The notes: generated by a model from the letters alone, not told the origin. A stretch of DNA of 64,000 nt from Methylobacterium longum (GCF_022179385.1 NZ_BPQS01000004.1:62001-126000); one strand, 5' to 3'; counted from the stretch's first letter, positions 1 to 9,680 are shown. Made by a program: numbers and translations.

Positions 1-579
1 GAGGACGCGGCCGCGATCGCCGCGATCCACGTCGCCGCCTGGCACGAGACGTATGCCGGCCTCCTGCCCGACGCGATGATTTCCGCCCTCACGGTCGAGG
101 TGCGGCAGGCGTGGTGGGCGCAGCTCCTCAGCAACCCGCCGGCGACGCCCGGCGGCGCGGCCTATGTGGCCGAACGCGGCGGGAGGCCTGTCGGGTTCGG
201 CACGTGCAATGCCCAGCGCTCCGCGGTTCTGGCTGCGGCGGGCTTCGACGGCGAGATCAGCAGCCTCTACGTGCTGCGCGCCTCTCAGGGCCGCGGGGTG
301 GGACCGGCGCTCATGGCGCGGATGGCGACGCGACTGCAGCGGGCGGAGTACCGCGCCGCCGGGCTCTGGGTGCTGCGCGAGAACGCGGTCGGCCGCGGCT
401 TCTACGAGAGCGTCGGCGGCACGCAGCTCGACGGGGACGCGGGCCTCCGCGCCCTGGGCCGGTTCACGGAGGTCGCCTACGGCTGGCCCGATCTCGCGAC
501 GCTGGCGGCCCTCGCAGGGGATCCAAACTCGCGGTCGCCGCCGCGCCGCCCGCCGCCACGGCGGCGCGACGGCGGCTGA
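1..579 (+). CDS. GNAT family N-acetyltransferase (5' end outside window)
   Basis: The reading frame is open from base 1, so the first visible ATG at 76 is internal and the gene begins upstream of the window. The 192 visible residues have the GNAT layout. A beta strand (SSLYVLRASQGRGVG, about residues 86-100) carries the acetyl-CoA-binding Q/R-x-x-G-x-G loop, and a later segment (GLWVLRENAVGRGFYES) matches the motif B region. GNAT enzymes move an acetyl group from acetyl-CoA to an amine; the substrate cannot be told here. The last 15 or so residues are Arg/Pro-rich low complexity and probably lie outside the fold. It converges on the beta-barrel gene, leaving only 15 bases between them. Confidence 0.85.
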   Translation, partial: EDAAAIAAIHVAAWHETYAGLLPDAMISALTVEVRQAWWAQLLSNPPATPGGAAYVAERGGRPVGFGTCNAQRSAVLAAAGFDGEISSLYVLRASQGRGVGPALMARMATRLQRAEYRAAGLWVLRENAVGRGFYESVGGTQLDGDAGLRALGRFTEVAYGWPDLATLAALAGDPNSRSPPRRPPPRRRDGG

Positions 580-594
580 CCGGAGCCCGGCGCC

Positions 595-1239
595 TCAGCG
601 GAGGCCGCCCCCCACGACGCCCCCCACGACGCCCGCCTCGACCGCCAGCGAGAGGCGGTCCGTGACGGCCCACGCGACGCCGACGCCCGCCACCGGCCGC
701 ACCGCGATGTCCTGACGGGTGAACGGCAGCGTCGACGGCGTCGGCCCGACGCGCAGGGTCTCGCGGAGGGCCACGCCGCCACCCTTGGCGTAGAGCAGCA
801 CGTCCGGCGTCAGCAGCGTCCCGACCTTCACCTCCAGGGTGCCGGCGAAATCGCGGGCATAGGAGCGGCGCCCGTAGGCCGGCGTCAGGTTGCCGTCGAG
901 GCCGGCCAGATAGTCGAATCCGCCGCTGAGGCCGTAGAGGATCGAGCCCTCCTGCCACATCCGGCCACCCTCGAAGCCGAGCGTGGGGCCCGCGTAGCTG
1001 CCGGAATGGCGGGTGGTGGTCACCGCGTACCCGGTCGAGAGTCGCGCGTAGGAGCCGGTCCAGCGGCCGTCCGCATCCTCGGCCGGCTGCGGCCATGCGA
1101 AGGAGGGTAGCGGCGCGAAACCGATCGCGGGCCAGAGGAGGGCCTGGGCCGCGGCCGGCGATGCCTGAAGCAGGCCGATGCCGAGACCGAGACTGGCGGC
1201 ACGGCGGCGGAGCGGACGCGAAGCGGCACGGCGAGTCAT
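595..1239 (-). CDS. Outer membrane beta-barrel protein (porin/opacity-like)
   Basis: This 214-residue protein starts at ATG 1239. The open frame extends further upstream, but that part is Arg/Pro-rich and looks non-coding. An Arg-rich N-terminus is followed by a hydrophobic stretch and an AAAQA cleavage site near residue 33, which is a Sec signal peptide. The mature part alternates polar and aromatic residues with Gly turns (GSYARLSTGYAVT, GPTLGFEGGRMW, LYAKGGGVAL), as in the small 8-stranded OmpA/Omp25-like barrels common in Hyphomicrobiales. The C-terminus ends in Leu-Arg rather than the usual aromatic residue. No ligand or enzymatic role can be inferred. Confidence 0.7.
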   Translation of the reverse strand: MTRRAASRPLRRRAASLGLGIGLLQASPAAAQALLWPAIGFAPLPSFAWPQPAEDADGRWTGSYARLSTGYAVTTTRHSGSYAGPTLGFEGGRMWQEGSILYGLSGGFDYLAGLDGNLTPAYGRRSYARDFAGTLEVKVGTLLTPDVLLYAKGGGVALRETLRVGPTPSTLPFTRQDIAVRPVAGVGVAWAVTDRLSLAVEAGVVGGVVGGGLR

Positions 1240-1388
1240 GCGGCCATGGTAGCCGAAGGCGCCGGGCCGAAACAGGGCAGGCGAGGGCGCGCCCGCCGCA
1301 TCCCGGCGGTCCCGGCCGGCACGCCTGGGAACACGAGGACCACCGCCGGTTTGCAATCTGCGTGGATCGGCGAGAGGCAGCGGGTGCG

Positions 1389-1850
1389 ATGCAGGGATAT
1401 GGAGCGGCGTTCGGCCTGGGCTTCGTGGCCGGGATGCGCAGCATGTCGGCCTGCGCCGCCCTGACCTGGGCCGCCGCGGACGGCCGGACGCGGGGTGCTC
1501 TCATCCCAGGCGGTTCCGGAGCACGGACCCTCGCCACGACGGCGGCCCTTGCCGAGATGGCGGGGGACAAGATGCCGTTCGCGCCCGACCGGCGGATCCC
1601 GCCCTCCCTCGCGGTCCGGCTGGCCATCGGCGCGGCGGGCGGCTGGGCCCTCACCGGGAGTCGAAGCCGCCCCGCCTACGGGGTTCTGGCCGGGCTGGCG
1701 GGCGCGGTCGCCGGGACGCTGCTGAGCCGCGCGGCGCGGGGAGGCGACTCGCGCACCGGGCCCGGCCGGGCGCGGGGGCTTGCCGAAGATGCTGCCGCCG
1801 CCGGACTGGCCGCGATCGTCGTGCTCAAGGCCGAGCGCCAGGAACGCTGA
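1389..1850 (+). CDS. DUF4126-like small membrane protein
   Basis: This 153-residue protein starts at ATG 1389; the open frame upstream of it is antisense to the barrel gene's promoter region. It opens with GYGAAFGLGFVAGMRSMSA, the glycine-rich first helix and R-S motif seen in DUF4126 proteins, followed by hydrophobic segments near residues 75-90, 95-115 and 135-147. A short Lys/Arg tail ends the protein. Family members are small inner membrane proteins of unknown function. The family call is from pattern recognition and was not searched. Confidence 0.65.
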   Translation: MQGYGAAFGLGFVAGMRSMSACAALTWAAADGRTRGALIPGGSGARTLATTAALAEMAGDKMPFAPDRRIPPSLAVRLAIGAAGGWALTGSRSRPAYGVLAGLAGAVAGTLLSRAARGGDSRTGPGRARGLAEDAAAAGLAAIVVLKAERQER

Positions 1851-1965
1851 CGCACACGCCCGAGAGGGGCCGGTGCAACGAGGCGGGCGCCCTCCAGCGC
1901 TTCGGCCCCTCCGCGACGACGATGGGGATCTCGTGGAGCCCCGCGGGTGCCGCTTCCGCCTCGGA

Positions 1966-2529
1966 TCAGTCGCGCACGACCACCTGGGTGCCGACCCGGA
2001 CCCGGTCGTAGAGATCGACCACGTCCTTGTTGGTCATGCGGATGCAGCCGGACGAGACCGCGGCGCCCATCGTCTCGGGCTCGTTCGAGCCGTGGATGCG
2101 GTAGAGCGAGGAGCCGAGATACATGGCGCGCGCGCCCAGCGGGTTGTCCTGGCCACCCGCCATGTAGCGCGGCAGGTCCGGGCGGCGGGCCAACATCTGC
2201 TGCGGGGGGCGCCAGTCCGGCCATTCCTTCTTCATGGTGACGGTCTTGGTGCCCGACCACGAGAAGCCCTGCCGCCCGACGCCGACGCCGTAGCGGACCG
2301 CCGCGCCGCCGCCGAGCACGTAGTAGAGCCGGCGCTGGCGGGTGGAGACCACGATGGTGCCGGGCTTCTCCTTGCCGGTCCACGCCACCGTCTCGCGGGG
2401 GATCGCCTGGCTGCGGAAGATGTTGAGGAAGTCCGCGATCGGACCCCGGTCCAGCGGGTTGGCCGCCGCCGCCGGGGCGCTCCCGAGCAGCAGGGCCGCG
2501 AGCCCCAATAGCGCGATCCGTCTCGACAT
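1966..2529 (-). CDS. L,D-transpeptidase (YkuD domain)
   Basis: This 187-residue protein has a signal peptide (residues 1-23, ending APAAAA) followed by a YkuD domain. The catalytic signature is intact: His146 in RIHGSNEP and Cys162 in SSGCIRM, the HxxxxS-x-G-C-I/V-R pattern. The enzyme acts in the periplasm, where L,D-transpeptidases make 3-3 peptidoglycan cross-links or attach proteins to the wall. ATG 2529 was chosen because the signal peptide begins there. The frame stays open to 3129, but the extra sequence lacks coding character. The gene is read towards the DUF4126 gene and divergently from the small secreted protein at 2737. Confidence 0.9.
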   Translation of the reverse strand: MSRRIALLGLAALLLGSAPAAAANPLDRGPIADFLNIFRSQAIPRETVAWTGKEKPGTIVVSTRQRRLYYVLGGGAAVRYGVGVGRQGFSWSGTKTVTMKKEWPDWRPPQQMLARRPDLPRYMAGGQDNPLGARAMYLGSSLYRIHGSNEPETMGAAVSSGCIRMTNKDVVDLYDRVRVGTQVVVRD

Positions 2530-2736
2530 GGTCTCTATCCTCCGTCCGTCGTGGCGGGGCCTTCGCGGCGGCCCCGTGCTCGTCGGGCGAGCCGGCCCGG
2601 ACTTCACGGCAAGGTTGAGGCCGGTCCGCCAGGATGCGCACTTCCGGACGTGGCTGTGTGCTGCGTGCAACACCCGGCCGGCGGCGCGACGCCGTGGGTG
2701 ATTGCGCGCGGCGACAGCCATGCTTATCTCAGGGCC

Positions 2737-3150
2737 GTGATCCGATCCGCCGCCCTTCTGGCTCGCCGCGTCGCGGGCCTGCCGGACCGCCTCGCCCGGG
2801 GCCTCGCCGCGCTGGCGCTGCTCGTCCTCGCGACGGCGGCGCTGGCCGCCGCGCCCGCACGGGCTGAGGCCCCGCGGCCGGAGGGACCCGCCTGCGCCGT
2901 CGCGGGCCCGCGCCTGTCGGTTCTGTCGGGAGCGCCGGACGCGCAGCCCGAGGCCAAGCGGTCGGTCTTCGGCCGCACCGATCTCTGCGCCGCCGATTGC
3001 GAGATCCTCACCGAATTGGGGCTGCCGCGCCCGCCGGTCGAGGCGCCGCGGCCCCGTCACACGGTCTCCGCATCGTTCGAGTACAGGTCCGACAGCGTTC
3101 CGGCGTCCGCGCCGGACGGCTCGCCGCACCGGCCTCCACGCTTGGCCTGA
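2737..3150 (+). CDS. Small secreted protein of unknown function
   Basis: This 137-residue protein has a GTG start at 2737 that places an Arg-containing N-terminus ahead of a long hydrophobic stretch (LALLVLATAALAAA) and an ARAEA cleavage site near residue 45. The mature part is about 90 residues with three Cys (PACAV, DLCAADCEIL) that could form a disulfide. The segment CAADCEILTELGLP is the most conserved-looking part. It lies about 90 bases before the RND adaptor gene on the same strand, so it may be co-transcribed. I do not recognise the family. The open frame extends to 2551, which I judge non-coding. Confidence 0.5.
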   Translation: MIRSAALLARRVAGLPDRLARGLAALALLVLATAALAAAPARAEAPRPEGPACAVAGPRLSVLSGAPDAQPEAKRSVFGRTDLCAADCEILTELGLPRPPVEAPRPRHTVSASFEYRSDSVPASAPDGSPHRPPRLA

Positions 3151-3240
3151 CGCGCGCCCCGGCCTCGCGGCCGGGAGGCGTGCGCGCCTGTTCCGATCTT
3201 CGTCCGACCGGCCTCGTGACCGGTCCCGGGATCTGACTCG

Positions 3241-4599
3241 ATGATGCGCGGGCCCACGCTCCGCGCCAGCCCCAGCAGACGCATGCTTTCAGGAGCGTCG
3301 GTAATCGTGACCCGCACTCTGTCCGCCAGAACCCTCTCCTCGTTCCGCGCCTCGTTCGGCGCCTCGGCCCGCGCGACGGCAGTCGTGCCCGCGGCCCTGC
3401 TCCTCCTCGGCCTTGCGGCCTGCAATCCGAAGCCGGTCGCCGCGCCGACGCCGCCCGTGCCCGAGGTCGGTTTCGTCAAAGTGGAGCCTCAGGCGATCCC
3501 CTACCTGCGCGACCTGCCGGGCCGCGTCGCGCCGATGCGGATCGCCGAGGTCCGCTCCCGGGTCTCGGGCCTCGTGGTGAAGCGGCTGTTCGAGCAGGGC
3601 AGCCAGGTCAAGGAAGGCGACATCCTCTACAAGATCGACCCCGCCCCCTACGTGGTCGAGCTGGCGAGCACGGAAGCCGTGCTGGCCCGCCAGGAAGCCG
3701 CCCTCGTGCTCGCCCGCCAGCAGGCCGACCGGCTCGAGCAGCTGCTGACCCGGGCCACCGCCAGCCAGGCGCAGTACGACGCCGCCTTCGCGGCCAAGAA
3801 GCAGGCGGAAGCCGAGGTCGCCGGCGCCAAGGCGGCCCGCGACCGGGCGCAGCTCAACCTCGGCTGGACCGACGTGCGCGCGCCGATCACCGGCCGCATC
3901 GGCCGGGCGCTGCTCACCGAGGGAACCCTGATCGAGCCGGGCTCCACCGGGGCCCTCGCCACGATCCAGCAGCTCGACCCGATCTACGTCGACATCACGC
4001 AGTCGGTGGGCGAGTTGAACCGCCTGCGCCGGGACCTCGCCAGCGGCGAGCTGGCGCGGCTCGAAGACAACACCGCCAACGTCCACCTGATCATGGACGA
4101 CAATTCCCTCTACCCGCTGGCGGGCCGGCTGCTGTTCTCGGACGTGACCGCCGACCCGAGCACCGGCCAGGTGACCCTGCGGGTGCAGTTCCCGAACCCG
4201 CACGACGAGCTGTTCCCCGGCATGTACGTGCGGGCGCGGATCAAGCAGGGCATCGATTCCGACGCCATCGCGGTCCCGCAGCAGGCGATCCAGCGCACCG
4301 ACGACGGCCGCGCCGAGGTCTGGGTGGTGCGCGCCGACGAGACCGTCATGCGCCAGCCGGTCGAGGTCGGGCCGGTGGTCGGGCAGAACTGGCTGATCCG
4401 CTCCGGGCTCAAGGCCGGCGAGCGGGTCGTGGTGGACGGATTCCAGAAGATCACCGTGGGCGCCAAGGTGAAGCCCCTCGACCAGACCCCGGTCCACGGC
4501 GAGGCCGGCCCGAAGCACGATGCCGACGAGGCCCCCGACGCGCCCGGCGACAAGGCGGAGGTCGCCCCGCGCGCCGCCGCCGTCCAGCAGCGCCACTGA
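3241..4599 (+). CDS. RND efflux periplasmic adaptor (membrane fusion protein)
   Basis: This is the adaptor subunit of a tripartite multidrug efflux pump (AcrA/MexA family), linking the inner membrane permease to an outer membrane channel. A lipoprotein signal ends LLGLAACN (lipobox Cys near residue 60 from the first ATG). The first barrel-sandwich half (RVSGLVVKRLFEQGSQVKEG) is followed by an alpha-helical hairpin rich in Ala/Gln/Glu (about residues 130-205), the second lipoyl half (GWTDVRAPITGRIGR), a beta-barrel and a membrane-proximal domain. Start choice is open: ATG 3241, ATG 3283, or GTG 3307. GTG 3307 has an AGGAG at 3291-3295 and gives the most normal signal length. The permease gene starts 18 bases downstream. 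The C-terminus is charged low complexity. Confidence 0.93.
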   Translation: MMRGPTLRASPSRRMLSGASVIVTRTLSARTLSSFRASFGASARATAVVPAALLLLGLAACNPKPVAAPTPPVPEVGFVKVEPQAIPYLRDLPGRVAPMRIAEVRSRVSGLVVKRLFEQGSQVKEGDILYKIDPAPYVVELASTEAVLARQEAALVLARQQADRLEQLLTRATASQAQYDAAFAAKKQAEAEVAGAKAARDRAQLNLGWTDVRAPITGRIGRALLTEGTLIEPGSTGALATIQQLDPIYVDITQSVGELNRLRRDLASGELARLEDNTANVHLIMDDNSLYPLAGRLLFSDVTADPSTGQVTLRVQFPNPHDELFPGMYVRARIKQGIDSDAIAVPQQAIQRTDDGRAEVWVVRADETVMRQPVEVGPVVGQNWLIRSGLKAGERVVVDGFQKITVGAKVKPLDQTPVHGEAGPKHDADEAPDAPGDKAEVAPRAAAVQQRH

Positions 4600-4617
4600 G
4601 CCTGGAGAAGCCCGATC

Positions 4618-7600
4618 ATGGCACGCTTCTTCATCGACCGCCCGGTCTTCGCCTGGGTGGTGGCCCTGTTCATCTGCCTCGGCGGCGCGCTCGCCATCCC
4701 GAACCTGCCGGTGGCGCAGTACCCGGTGATCGCACCGCCCTCGATCGCGTTGTCCACGGCCTATCCGGGGGCCTCGGTGGAGAGCCTCTACATCGGCACG
4801 ACCCGGCTCATCGAGGATGAGCTGAACGGCGCGGCCAACATCATGAGCTTCGAGTCGACCACCGACTCGTTCGGCTCGGTCAACATCACCGCCACCTTCC
4901 AGCCCGGCACCGACCCGGCGCTAGCCTCCGTGGAGGTCCAGAACCGGCTGAAGCGCGTGGAGGCGCGCCTTCCGGCCGAGGTGCGCCAGCAGGGCATCCT
5001 GGTCGAGGAGGCCTCGGCCGCGACCCTCAACATCATCACCCTCGTCTCCAAGGACGGGTCGATGGACGAGGTCGGCCTGGGCGACTTCCTGATCCGCAAC
5101 GTCATCAACGAGATCCGGCGCATCCCCGGCGTCGGGCGCGCGACGCTGTACTCCACCGAGCGGTCGCTGCGCGTCTGGGTCGATCCCGACAAGCTGCGCG
5201 GCCTCTCGCTCAGCGCCTCGGATGTGACCGACGCGATCCGCAACCAGAACGTCCAGGTCGCCTCCGGCTCGGTCGGCGCGCAGCCGAGCCCGACCCGGCA
5301 GGCGCTCACCGTGCCGATCATCGTGAAGGGCCAGCTCGGCACCATCGAGGATTTCGGCGCGGTCGTGCTGCGGGCCAATTCCGACGGCTCCAACGTGCGC
5401 CTGCGCGACGTCGCCCGGATCGAGCTCGGCGGCGACGCCTACCAGTTCTCCACCCGGCTGAACGGCGGCCCGGCCGCCGGCATCTCGGTGACCCTCGCCC
5501 CCGACGGCAACGCGCTCGAGACGGCCCGGGCGATCCGCGCCAAGATGGTGGAGCTGTCCCAGTTCTTCCCGCCGGACCTGAAGTGGGACATCCCCTACGA
5601 CATCACCCCGGCGGTGGAGGCCTCCATCGAGAAGGTGCTGCACACGCTGGTCGAGGCGGTGGTGCTGGTCTTCCTCGTGATGTTCCTGTTCCTGCAGAAC
5701 ATCCGCTACACCCTGATCCCCACCATCGTGGTGCCGATCGCCCTCATGGGCACCGTCACGGTGATGTGGATCTCGGGCTTCTCGGTGAACGTGCTCACCA
5801 TGTTCGGCATGGTGCTGGCCATCGGCATCCTGGTCGACGACGCCATCGTGGTGGTGGAGAACGTCGAGCGGATCATGAACGAGGAGGGGCTGCCGCCGAA
5901 GGAGGCCACCAAGAAGGCCATGGGGCAGATCACCGGGGCGATCATCGGCATCACCCTGGTGCTGATCGCCGTGTTCATCCCGATGGCGTTCTTCCCCGGC
6001 TCGGTGGGCATCATCTACCGGCAGTTCTCGATCGCGATGGTGACCTCCATCGCGTTCTCGGCGCTGCTCGCCCTGTCGCTGACGCCGGCGCTCTGCGCGA
6101 CCTTCCTGAAGCCGATCGAGAAGGGGCACGGCCACGCCAAGGGCGGCGTGTTCGGGCTGTTCAACCGGTTCGTCGACCGGGAGACCGCCCGCTACGGCCG
6201 CGGCACCGCGGCGTTCATCCGGAAATCCGGCCGGGTAATGCTGGTCTACGTCGCGCTCGTGGCCGGCACGGCCTACGCCTTCGTCAACCTGCCGGAGGGC
6301 TTCCTACCGGTTGAGGACCAGGGCTTCTTCACGGTCGACATCCAGACCCCGCCGGGCGCCTCCTACAACCGCACGCAGGAGGCGGTCCGCAAGGTCGAGG
6401 AGCACCTGCTGGCTCAAGCAGGCGTCGCCACCGTGACCATGCTCAACGGCTTCTCCTTCTCGGGGCAGGCGCCGAGCACCAGCCAGGCCTTCGTCACCCT
6501 GAAGCCCTGGAGCGAGCGCGATGCCAAGAACTCGGCTGCCGCCCTCGTCGCCAACACGAACGCGGCGCTCAGCACCTACCGCGACGCCACCGTGGACGCC
6601 CAGGAGCCGCCGCCGGTGGACAATCTCGGCAACGCGGCGGGCTTCTCGTTCCGCCTGCAGGACCGGGCCAATCGCGGCTACGCGGCCCTGCTGTCGGCCC
6701 AGGAGCAGCTCCTGAAGCTGGCCTCGCAGAGCCCGATCCTCCAGAAGGTGAAGATCGAGGGCCTGCCGCCGACCCCGCAGGCGGAGCTGGTCATCGATCG
6801 CGAGAAGGCAGCCGCGCTCGGCGTCAGGTTCGAAGACATCAACGCCACGATCCAGCTCAACCTCGGCTCGGTCTACCCGAACGACTTCCCGAACCGCGGG
6901 AAGATGCAGCGCGTCTACGTCCAGGCCGAGCAGCTCCAGCGCATGAACGCGTCGGACATCCTCAACTACGCGGTGAAGAACGCCACCAACACGATGGTGC
7001 CGATGTCGTCCTTCGCGGAGCTGAAATGGGGGATGGGGCCGAGCCAGATCGTCGGCTTCAACGGCTACCAGTCGGTCCGCTTCACCGGCGAGCCGAACCC
7101 CGGCTACACGTCGGGCGATGCGATCAACGAGATGGAGCGGCTGATGCTCCAATTGCCCAAGGGCTTCGGCTACGCCTGGACCGGGCAATCCTATCAGGAG
7201 AAGCAGGCGGGCAGTCAGGCGAGCCTGCTGCTGGCGCTGTCGGTGCTGATCGTGTTCCTGTGCCTCGCCGCGCTCTACGAGAGCTGGGCGATCCCGGTCT
7301 CGGTCATGCTGGTGATCCCGCTGGGCGTCATCGGCGCCGTGGCGGCCGTGTACCTGCGCGGCATGCCCAACGACGTCTACTTCAAGATCGGCCTGATCAC
7401 GATCATCGGGCTCTCGGCCAAGAACGCCATCCTGATCGTCGAGTTCGCCAAGGATCTCTGGAAGCCCGGGACCTCGGTGGTGCGGGCCGCCATCGAGGCG
7501 GCGACCCTCCGGTTCCGGCCGATCGTGATGACCTCGCTGGCCTTCATCTTCGGCGTGGTGCCGCTGGCCATCGCCACCGGCGCCGCCTCGAAGAGCCAGC

Positions 7601-7776
7601 AGGCGATCGGCACCGGCGTGATGGGCGGCATGATCACCGCGACCGTGCTGGCGGTGTTCTTCGTGCCGGTCTTCTTCGTCGCCGTGATGCGCCTGTTCCG
7701 GCGGAAGGCGGTGGCGGAGGGCGAGCGGGCGGAGGCGGAGACGCGGCGCGAACCCACGCGGGTGGCGGCGGAGTGA
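4618..7776 (+). CDS. RND multidrug efflux permease, HAE1 family (AcrB/MexB-like)
   Basis: This 1052-residue inner membrane proton/drug antiporter has the full family length (AcrB is about 1049). The start MARFFIDRPVFAWVVAL is the classic first transmembrane helix. TM4 carries the two Asp residues of the proton relay in GILVDDAIVVVENV, and TM10 carries the essential Lys in LSAKNAILIVEF. Two repeats of six helices flank two large periplasmic loops, and the first loop contains the pore-like segment after the first helix. It is 18 bases behind the adaptor and clearly in one operon. No TolC-type outer membrane channel follows, so a distant one must serve the pump. Substrate range cannot be read from sequence. 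Confidence 0.96.
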   Translation: MARFFIDRPVFAWVVALFICLGGALAIPNLPVAQYPVIAPPSIALSTAYPGASVESLYIGTTRLIEDELNGAANIMSFESTTDSFGSVNITATFQPGTDPALASVEVQNRLKRVEARLPAEVRQQGILVEEASAATLNIITLVSKDGSMDEVGLGDFLIRNVINEIRRIPGVGRATLYSTERSLRVWVDPDKLRGLSLSASDVTDAIRNQNVQVASGSVGAQPSPTRQALTVPIIVKGQLGTIEDFGAVVLRANSDGSNVRLRDVARIELGGDAYQFSTRLNGGPAAGISVTLAPDGNALETARAIRAKMVELSQFFPPDLKWDIPYDITPAVEASIEKVLHTLVEAVVLVFLVMFLFLQNIRYTLIPTIVVPIALMGTVTVMWISGFSVNVLTMFGMVLAIGILVDDAIVVVENVERIMNEEGLPPKEATKKAMGQITGAIIGITLVLIAVFIPMAFFPGSVGIIYRQFSIAMVTSIAFSALLALSLTPALCATFLKPIEKGHGHAKGGVFGLFNRFVDRETARYGRGTAAFIRKSGRVMLVYVALVAGTAYAFVNLPEGFLPVEDQGFFTVDIQTPPGASYNRTQEAVRKVEEHLLAQAGVATVTMLNGFSFSGQAPSTSQAFVTLKPWSERDAKNSAAALVANTNAALSTYRDATVDAQEPPPVDNLGNAAGFSFRLQDRANRGYAALLSAQEQLLKLASQSPILQKVKIEGLPPTPQAELVIDREKAAALGVRFEDINATIQLNLGSVYPNDFPNRGKMQRVYVQAEQLQRMNASDILNYAVKNATNTMVPMSSFAELKWGMGPSQIVGFNGYQSVRFTGEPNPGYTSGDAINEMERLMLQLPKGFGYAWTGQSYQEKQAGSQASLLLALSVLIVFLCLAALYESWAIPVSVMLVIPLGVIGAVAAVYLRGMPNDVYFKIGLITIIGLSAKNAILIVEFAKDLWKPGTSVVRAAIEAATLRFRPIVMTSLAFIFGVVPLAIATGAASKSQQAIGTGVMGGMITATVLAVFFVPVFFVAVMRLFRRKAVAEGERAEAETRREPTRVAAE

Positions 7777-8066
7777 GGCGCTGGGGACGACCTCCGTAGC
7801 GCCACCGGGGAACACCGCGTCCTCCCGCCTCCTCCGCGGGGGAGGGGGAAGCGCACGTCGCTGCGTGCGCGATGCCGCGGCGCCAGGGCCGTCCAGCCAA
7901 CATGGGATGAAGCGGGGAAAACGCGTTTTGGAGGACGTGTAACGTCACTCACCCGCGACAGGCTCGGCCGCCGTCTTGTATACGGATGGTCCGAAGCTTG
8001 CTGACGCCGCGGTGGACACCGCCGGGGCTGCCGGCCGGTGGCGCATTCACGGTCTCGGAGATCCGC
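7777..8066. other. Intergenic gap between efflux pump and peptide importer
   Basis: There are 290 bases without a gene. A weak 6-bp inverted repeat (GGCGCT at 7777-7782 with AGCGCC at 7798-7803) lies right after the permease stop and could be a poor terminator. A C/G-rich palindromic stretch follows at about 7822-7850. The promoter of the ABC importer should lie in 7900-8050, where local AT content rises (TTGTATACGG near 7976), but I cannot assign -35/-10 boxes with confidence. Confidence 0.4.
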
Positions 8067-9680
8067 TTGTCCCGTTCAGCCCTGAAGACCCTCGCCCGCG
8101 GCGTGTCCGCGGCCGCGGTCGCGACCCTGGCGTTCGCGCTGCCCGCACAGGCCGCCAACGTCTTCCGCTTCGCCTTCCAGGGTGACCTGAAATCCCTCGA
8201 TCCGTACTCCCTCAAGGAGAGCTTCACCGAGGGCATGCAGCAGGCGGCCTACGAGTCCCTCGTCACCCTCGACAAGAACCTGAAATTCGCCCCCGGCCTC
8301 GCGGAATCCTGGGAGACGCCCGAGCCGACCCGCTGGCGCTTCCACCTGCGCAAGAACGTCACGTTCCACGACGGGACGCCGTTCACCGCCGACGACCTGC
8401 TCTTCTCCGCCCAGCGCGTCCGGGCCTCCGGCTCGAACTTCACCACCAACGTCCCGGCCGATGCCGAGTTCGTGAAGGTCGACGACTTCACCGTCGACAT
8501 GGTGCTGAAGAAGCCGAACCCGATCGCCATCGCCCAGTTCCCGACCTGGGTGATCATGTCGAAGACGTGGTCCGAGAAGAACAACGTCGTCCAGCCGACG
8601 CCGCCCAGCGCCACCAGCCCGAGCTACGCCACCCTGCACGAGAACGGCACCGGCCCGTTCGTCATCACCGAGCACCAGCCCGGTGTGAAGACGGTGTTCA
8701 AGAAGTTCCCCGGCTACTGGGGCAAGGTCGAGTCCAACCTCGACGAGGCGGTGCTCACCACCATCGCCAACCCGGCGACCCGCGTCGCCGCGCTCCTCTC
8801 CGGCGAGGTCGACTGGATCGATCCCGTGCCGCTGCAGGACCAGCAGCGGGTCAACGCCAGCGGCACCGCCACCGTGATGGCCGGTCCCGAGCTGCGCACG
8901 ATCTTCCTCGGCATGGACCAGGACCGGGACGAGCTGAAGGACTCCTCCGTCAAGGGCAAGAATCCGTTCAAGGACATCAAGGTGCGCGAGGCGTTCTACC
9001 TCGCCATCGACGAGGACACGATCGCCAAGCGCGTGATGCGCGGGCAGGCGGTGCCCTCCGCGCTGATGATCGCCCCGGCCCTCTACGACCGCGGCGCCGA
9101 GTTCAAGCGCCCGGCCACCGACCTCAAGAAGGCCAAGGAGCTGATGGCGCAGGCGGGCTACCCGGACGGGTTCTCGCTGACGATGGACTGCCCCAACGAC
9201 CGCTACGTCAACGACGAGGCGATCTGCCAGGCGGTTGTCTCGATGCTCGCGCGCATCAACGTCAAGGTGAACCTGAACGCGCAGCCGAAGGCCAAGTACT
9301 TCGCCAAGGTGCTGGCCCCGGCCTACGACACCTCGTTCTACCTGCTGGGCTGGACCCCGTCCTCGCTGGACAGCCACAACATCCTCTACGAGATCGTCGG
9401 CTGCCGGAAGCCCGGCGACAAGTCGGGCCGCGGCAGCTGGAACCTCGCGGGCTACTGCGATCCGAAGATCGACGAGATCGCCGACAAAGTCGAATCCGAG
9501 ACCGACAAGGCCAAGCGCGACGCCCTGATCAAGGACGGCTTCGACGTCCTGAACACCGACTGGGGCTACATCCCGCTGCACCAGCAGGCGCTGGCCTGGG
9601 GCGTCTCCAAGAAGGTCCACCTGACCCAGCGCGCCGACAACCTGCTGCTGCTCTACTGGGTCTCGAAGGATCCGCAGTAG
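8067..9680 (+). CDS. ABC transporter substrate-binding protein, family 5 (peptide)
   Basis: This periplasmic solute receptor belongs to a dipeptide/oligopeptide importer (DppA/OppA type). TTG 8067 was chosen as start: GGAG lies at 8057-8060 and it gives a compact signal peptide (residues 1-29, SRSALKTLARG to ALPAQA), whereas the frame open from 7986 would add 27 unlikely residues. The mature protein of about 508 residues begins NVFRFAFQGDLKSLDPY, the usual opening of SBP_bac_5 proteins, and contains LAESWETPEPTRWRFHLR and FHDGTPFTADD, the family hallmarks. It heads a five-gene set with both permeases and both ATPases, so this is a complete importer. Exact ligand unknown. Confidence 0.93.
   Translation: MSRSALKTLARGVSAAAVATLAFALPAQAANVFRFAFQGDLKSLDPYSLKESFTEGMQQAAYESLVTLDKNLKFAPGLAESWETPEPTRWRFHLRKNVTFHDGTPFTADDLLFSAQRVRASGSNFTTNVPADAEFVKVDDFTVDMVLKKPNPIAIAQFPTWVIMSKTWSEKNNVVQPTPPSATSPSYATLHENGTGPFVITEHQPGVKTVFKKFPGYWGKVESNLDEAVLTTIANPATRVAALLSGEVDWIDPVPLQDQQRVNASGTATVMAGPELRTIFLGMDQDRDELKDSSVKGKNPFKDIKVREAFYLAIDEDTIAKRVMRGQAVPSALMIAPALYDRGAEFKRPATDLKKAKELMAQAGYPDGFSLTMDCPNDRYVNDEAICQAVVSMLARINVKVNLNAQPKAKYFAKVLAPAYDTSFYLLGWTPSSLDSHNILYEIVGCRKPGDKSGRGSWNLAGYCDPKIDEIADKVESETDKAKRDALIKDGFDVLNTDWGYIPLHQQALAWGVSKKVHLTQRADNLLLLYWVSKDPQ

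Noticed and set aside
1966-3129. Long N-terminal extension of the L,D-transpeptidase
   Set aside because: The signal peptide begins at 2529; the extension is Arg/Gly-rich and overlaps the divergent promoter and the small secreted gene.
7822-7850. C/G palindrome after the efflux permease as a repeat family member
   Set aside because: It is short and low-complexity, shares no clear core with the 35-kb hairpin cluster, and such runs arise often at 70% GC.
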